From the NCBI GenBank assembly GCA_050950065.1, contig JBMNGX010000001.1, positions 1 through 64,000 on the forward strand: DNA of 64,000 nucleotides, given 5' to 3'. Every line of letters begins with the position of its first letter. Position 1 is the first letter of the stretch. Shown piece after piece: positions 63,582 to 64,000 of the stretch. The stretch comes from JBAYOE01 sp050950065 (GTDB lineage Bacteria; Spirochaetota; Spirochaetia; Sphaerochaetales; Sphaerochaetaceae). A model generated the notes under the pieces. It was given only the letters and a program-made list of their open reading frames with translations, did not search any database and was not told the origin of the DNA. A program made the translations under genes and the position numbers.

Positions 63582-64000
63582 TTACATCATCTCACGATAA
63601 GGGACCCGATCTTTTGGAGAGAGGACCCTTGAACAGAAAGCAGATCCATAAGCAGCAATTGCAGAGTCGATAAAGATTGAAGTTAATCTAATAACTGGAA
63701 GTAGGATTACTAAGCCACCAATGACAACTTCTAGTGATTGGTAGTTAAATCCTTGTAAGATCATCATCACAATAAAGGGAACTTCAAACATTGGTGAAAA
63801 AGCTGCAGCAAAGGAGAATAGGGCAGAGAACAGAGCAATGTAAATCATTGTTTGTTGTGATAATGGCCCTTGAATTGCTTTAAGTACTTCAATTGTGGTG
63901 TAGGTTGCAACCATTGCACTACCACCTCTACCTAAGATGGTAAATAGGGGAATGCTAATTCCATTAGCTCTTTTACGAACTTTGTTGTTTTGGTGAGAGA
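63582..64000 (-). CDS. Dicarboxylate/amino-acid:cation symporter-like transporter, C-terminal part (cut by right edge)
   Basis: The frame is open to the edge; Met 63914 is internal. At least 139 residues with membrane segments and the reentrant motif region (SIPLFTILGRGGSAMVATYT), EVPFIVMMILQGFN and RLTSIFIDSAIAAYGSAFCS, resembling the C-terminal half of sodium:dicarboxylate (SDF) transporters. Substrate is not certain. Upstream end lies outside the window. Confidence 0.6.
   Translation of the reverse strand, partial: SHQNNKVRKRANGISIPLFTILGRGGSAMVATYTTIEVLKAIQGPLSQQTMIYIALFSALFSFAAAFSPMFEVPFIVMMILQGFNYQSLEVVIGGLVILLPVIRLTSIFIDSAIAAYGSAFCSRVLSPKDRVPYREMM

Overview
The window looks like an AT-rich anaerobic spirochaete chromosome around its replication origin (about 5.65-64 kb), joined at its left end to an unrelated 5.6 kb phage fragment. 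The spirochaete assignment is inference. It rests on a cyclophilin-FKBP fusion immunophilin of the kind known from Treponema denticola, a MurA with Asp in place of the fosfomycin-target Cys, an enlarged thymidine-kinase-like protein, an A-type flavoprotein typical of anaerobes, and a compact gene layout with many overlapping convergent ends.

Layout. 1-5.64 kb: phage tail genes (tape measure with a frameshift, a large tail protein, two small structural proteins, a zinc-finger protein). They resemble Bacteroidota phages, have weak ribosome binding sites, and end abruptly inside htpG, which has lost its C-terminal third. This is most simply a chimeric contig, less likely a real insertion. 6.8-8.1 kb: a ROK regulator and a candidate structured small RNA. 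8.1-17 kb: an accessory island of short secreted proteins (five intact, one decayed) with N-terminal signal peptides; three share a G-x-x-I/V-G-x-W motif. With them are two paralogous GntR/FCD regulators, a WrbA-like flavodoxin, a lone ABC ATPase and a purine nucleoside phosphorylase. A repeated TTGACATAAG element lies in the promoters of several secreted-protein genes, and related inverted repeats lie in front of the regulators. Three neighbouring genes here (flavodoxin, ATPase, GntR) each carry a one-base frameshift.

17-36 kb: metabolic and housekeeping genes, an RNA cluster (four tRNA-Ser covering all serine codons, one tRNA-Arg, and the SRP RNA) directly upstream of dnaX-ybaB-recR, then a J-domain protein, a glycosidase, a lipid kinase, a MATE pump, pepD, a flavodiiron-type protein, a LysO-like exporter, a TraB-like protein and radA. 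36-55 kb: the origin region. It holds the immunophilin, parB-parA, nfu with three evenly spaced parS sites, gyrA-gyrB on the minus strand, then dnaA, a DnaA-box cluster, dnaN, recF, a DUF721/DciA gene, rpmH, rnpA, yidC, jag, metK and murA on the plus strand. The strand switch at about 44.5 kb, the DnaA boxes and nearby parS place oriC here. A second AT-rich element with two near-identical repeats carrying perfect DnaA boxes lies 9 kb further on, after murA.

55.6-64 kb: a sigma-54 activator with a degenerate receiver, a C-terminal processing protease, lgt, a large aminopeptidase P, gpmI, an unknown membrane protein and a symporter cut by the right edge. No rRNA, CRISPR array, IS element or flagellar gene was seen. 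The most novel material is the secreted-protein island with its shared promoter element and paired regulators.
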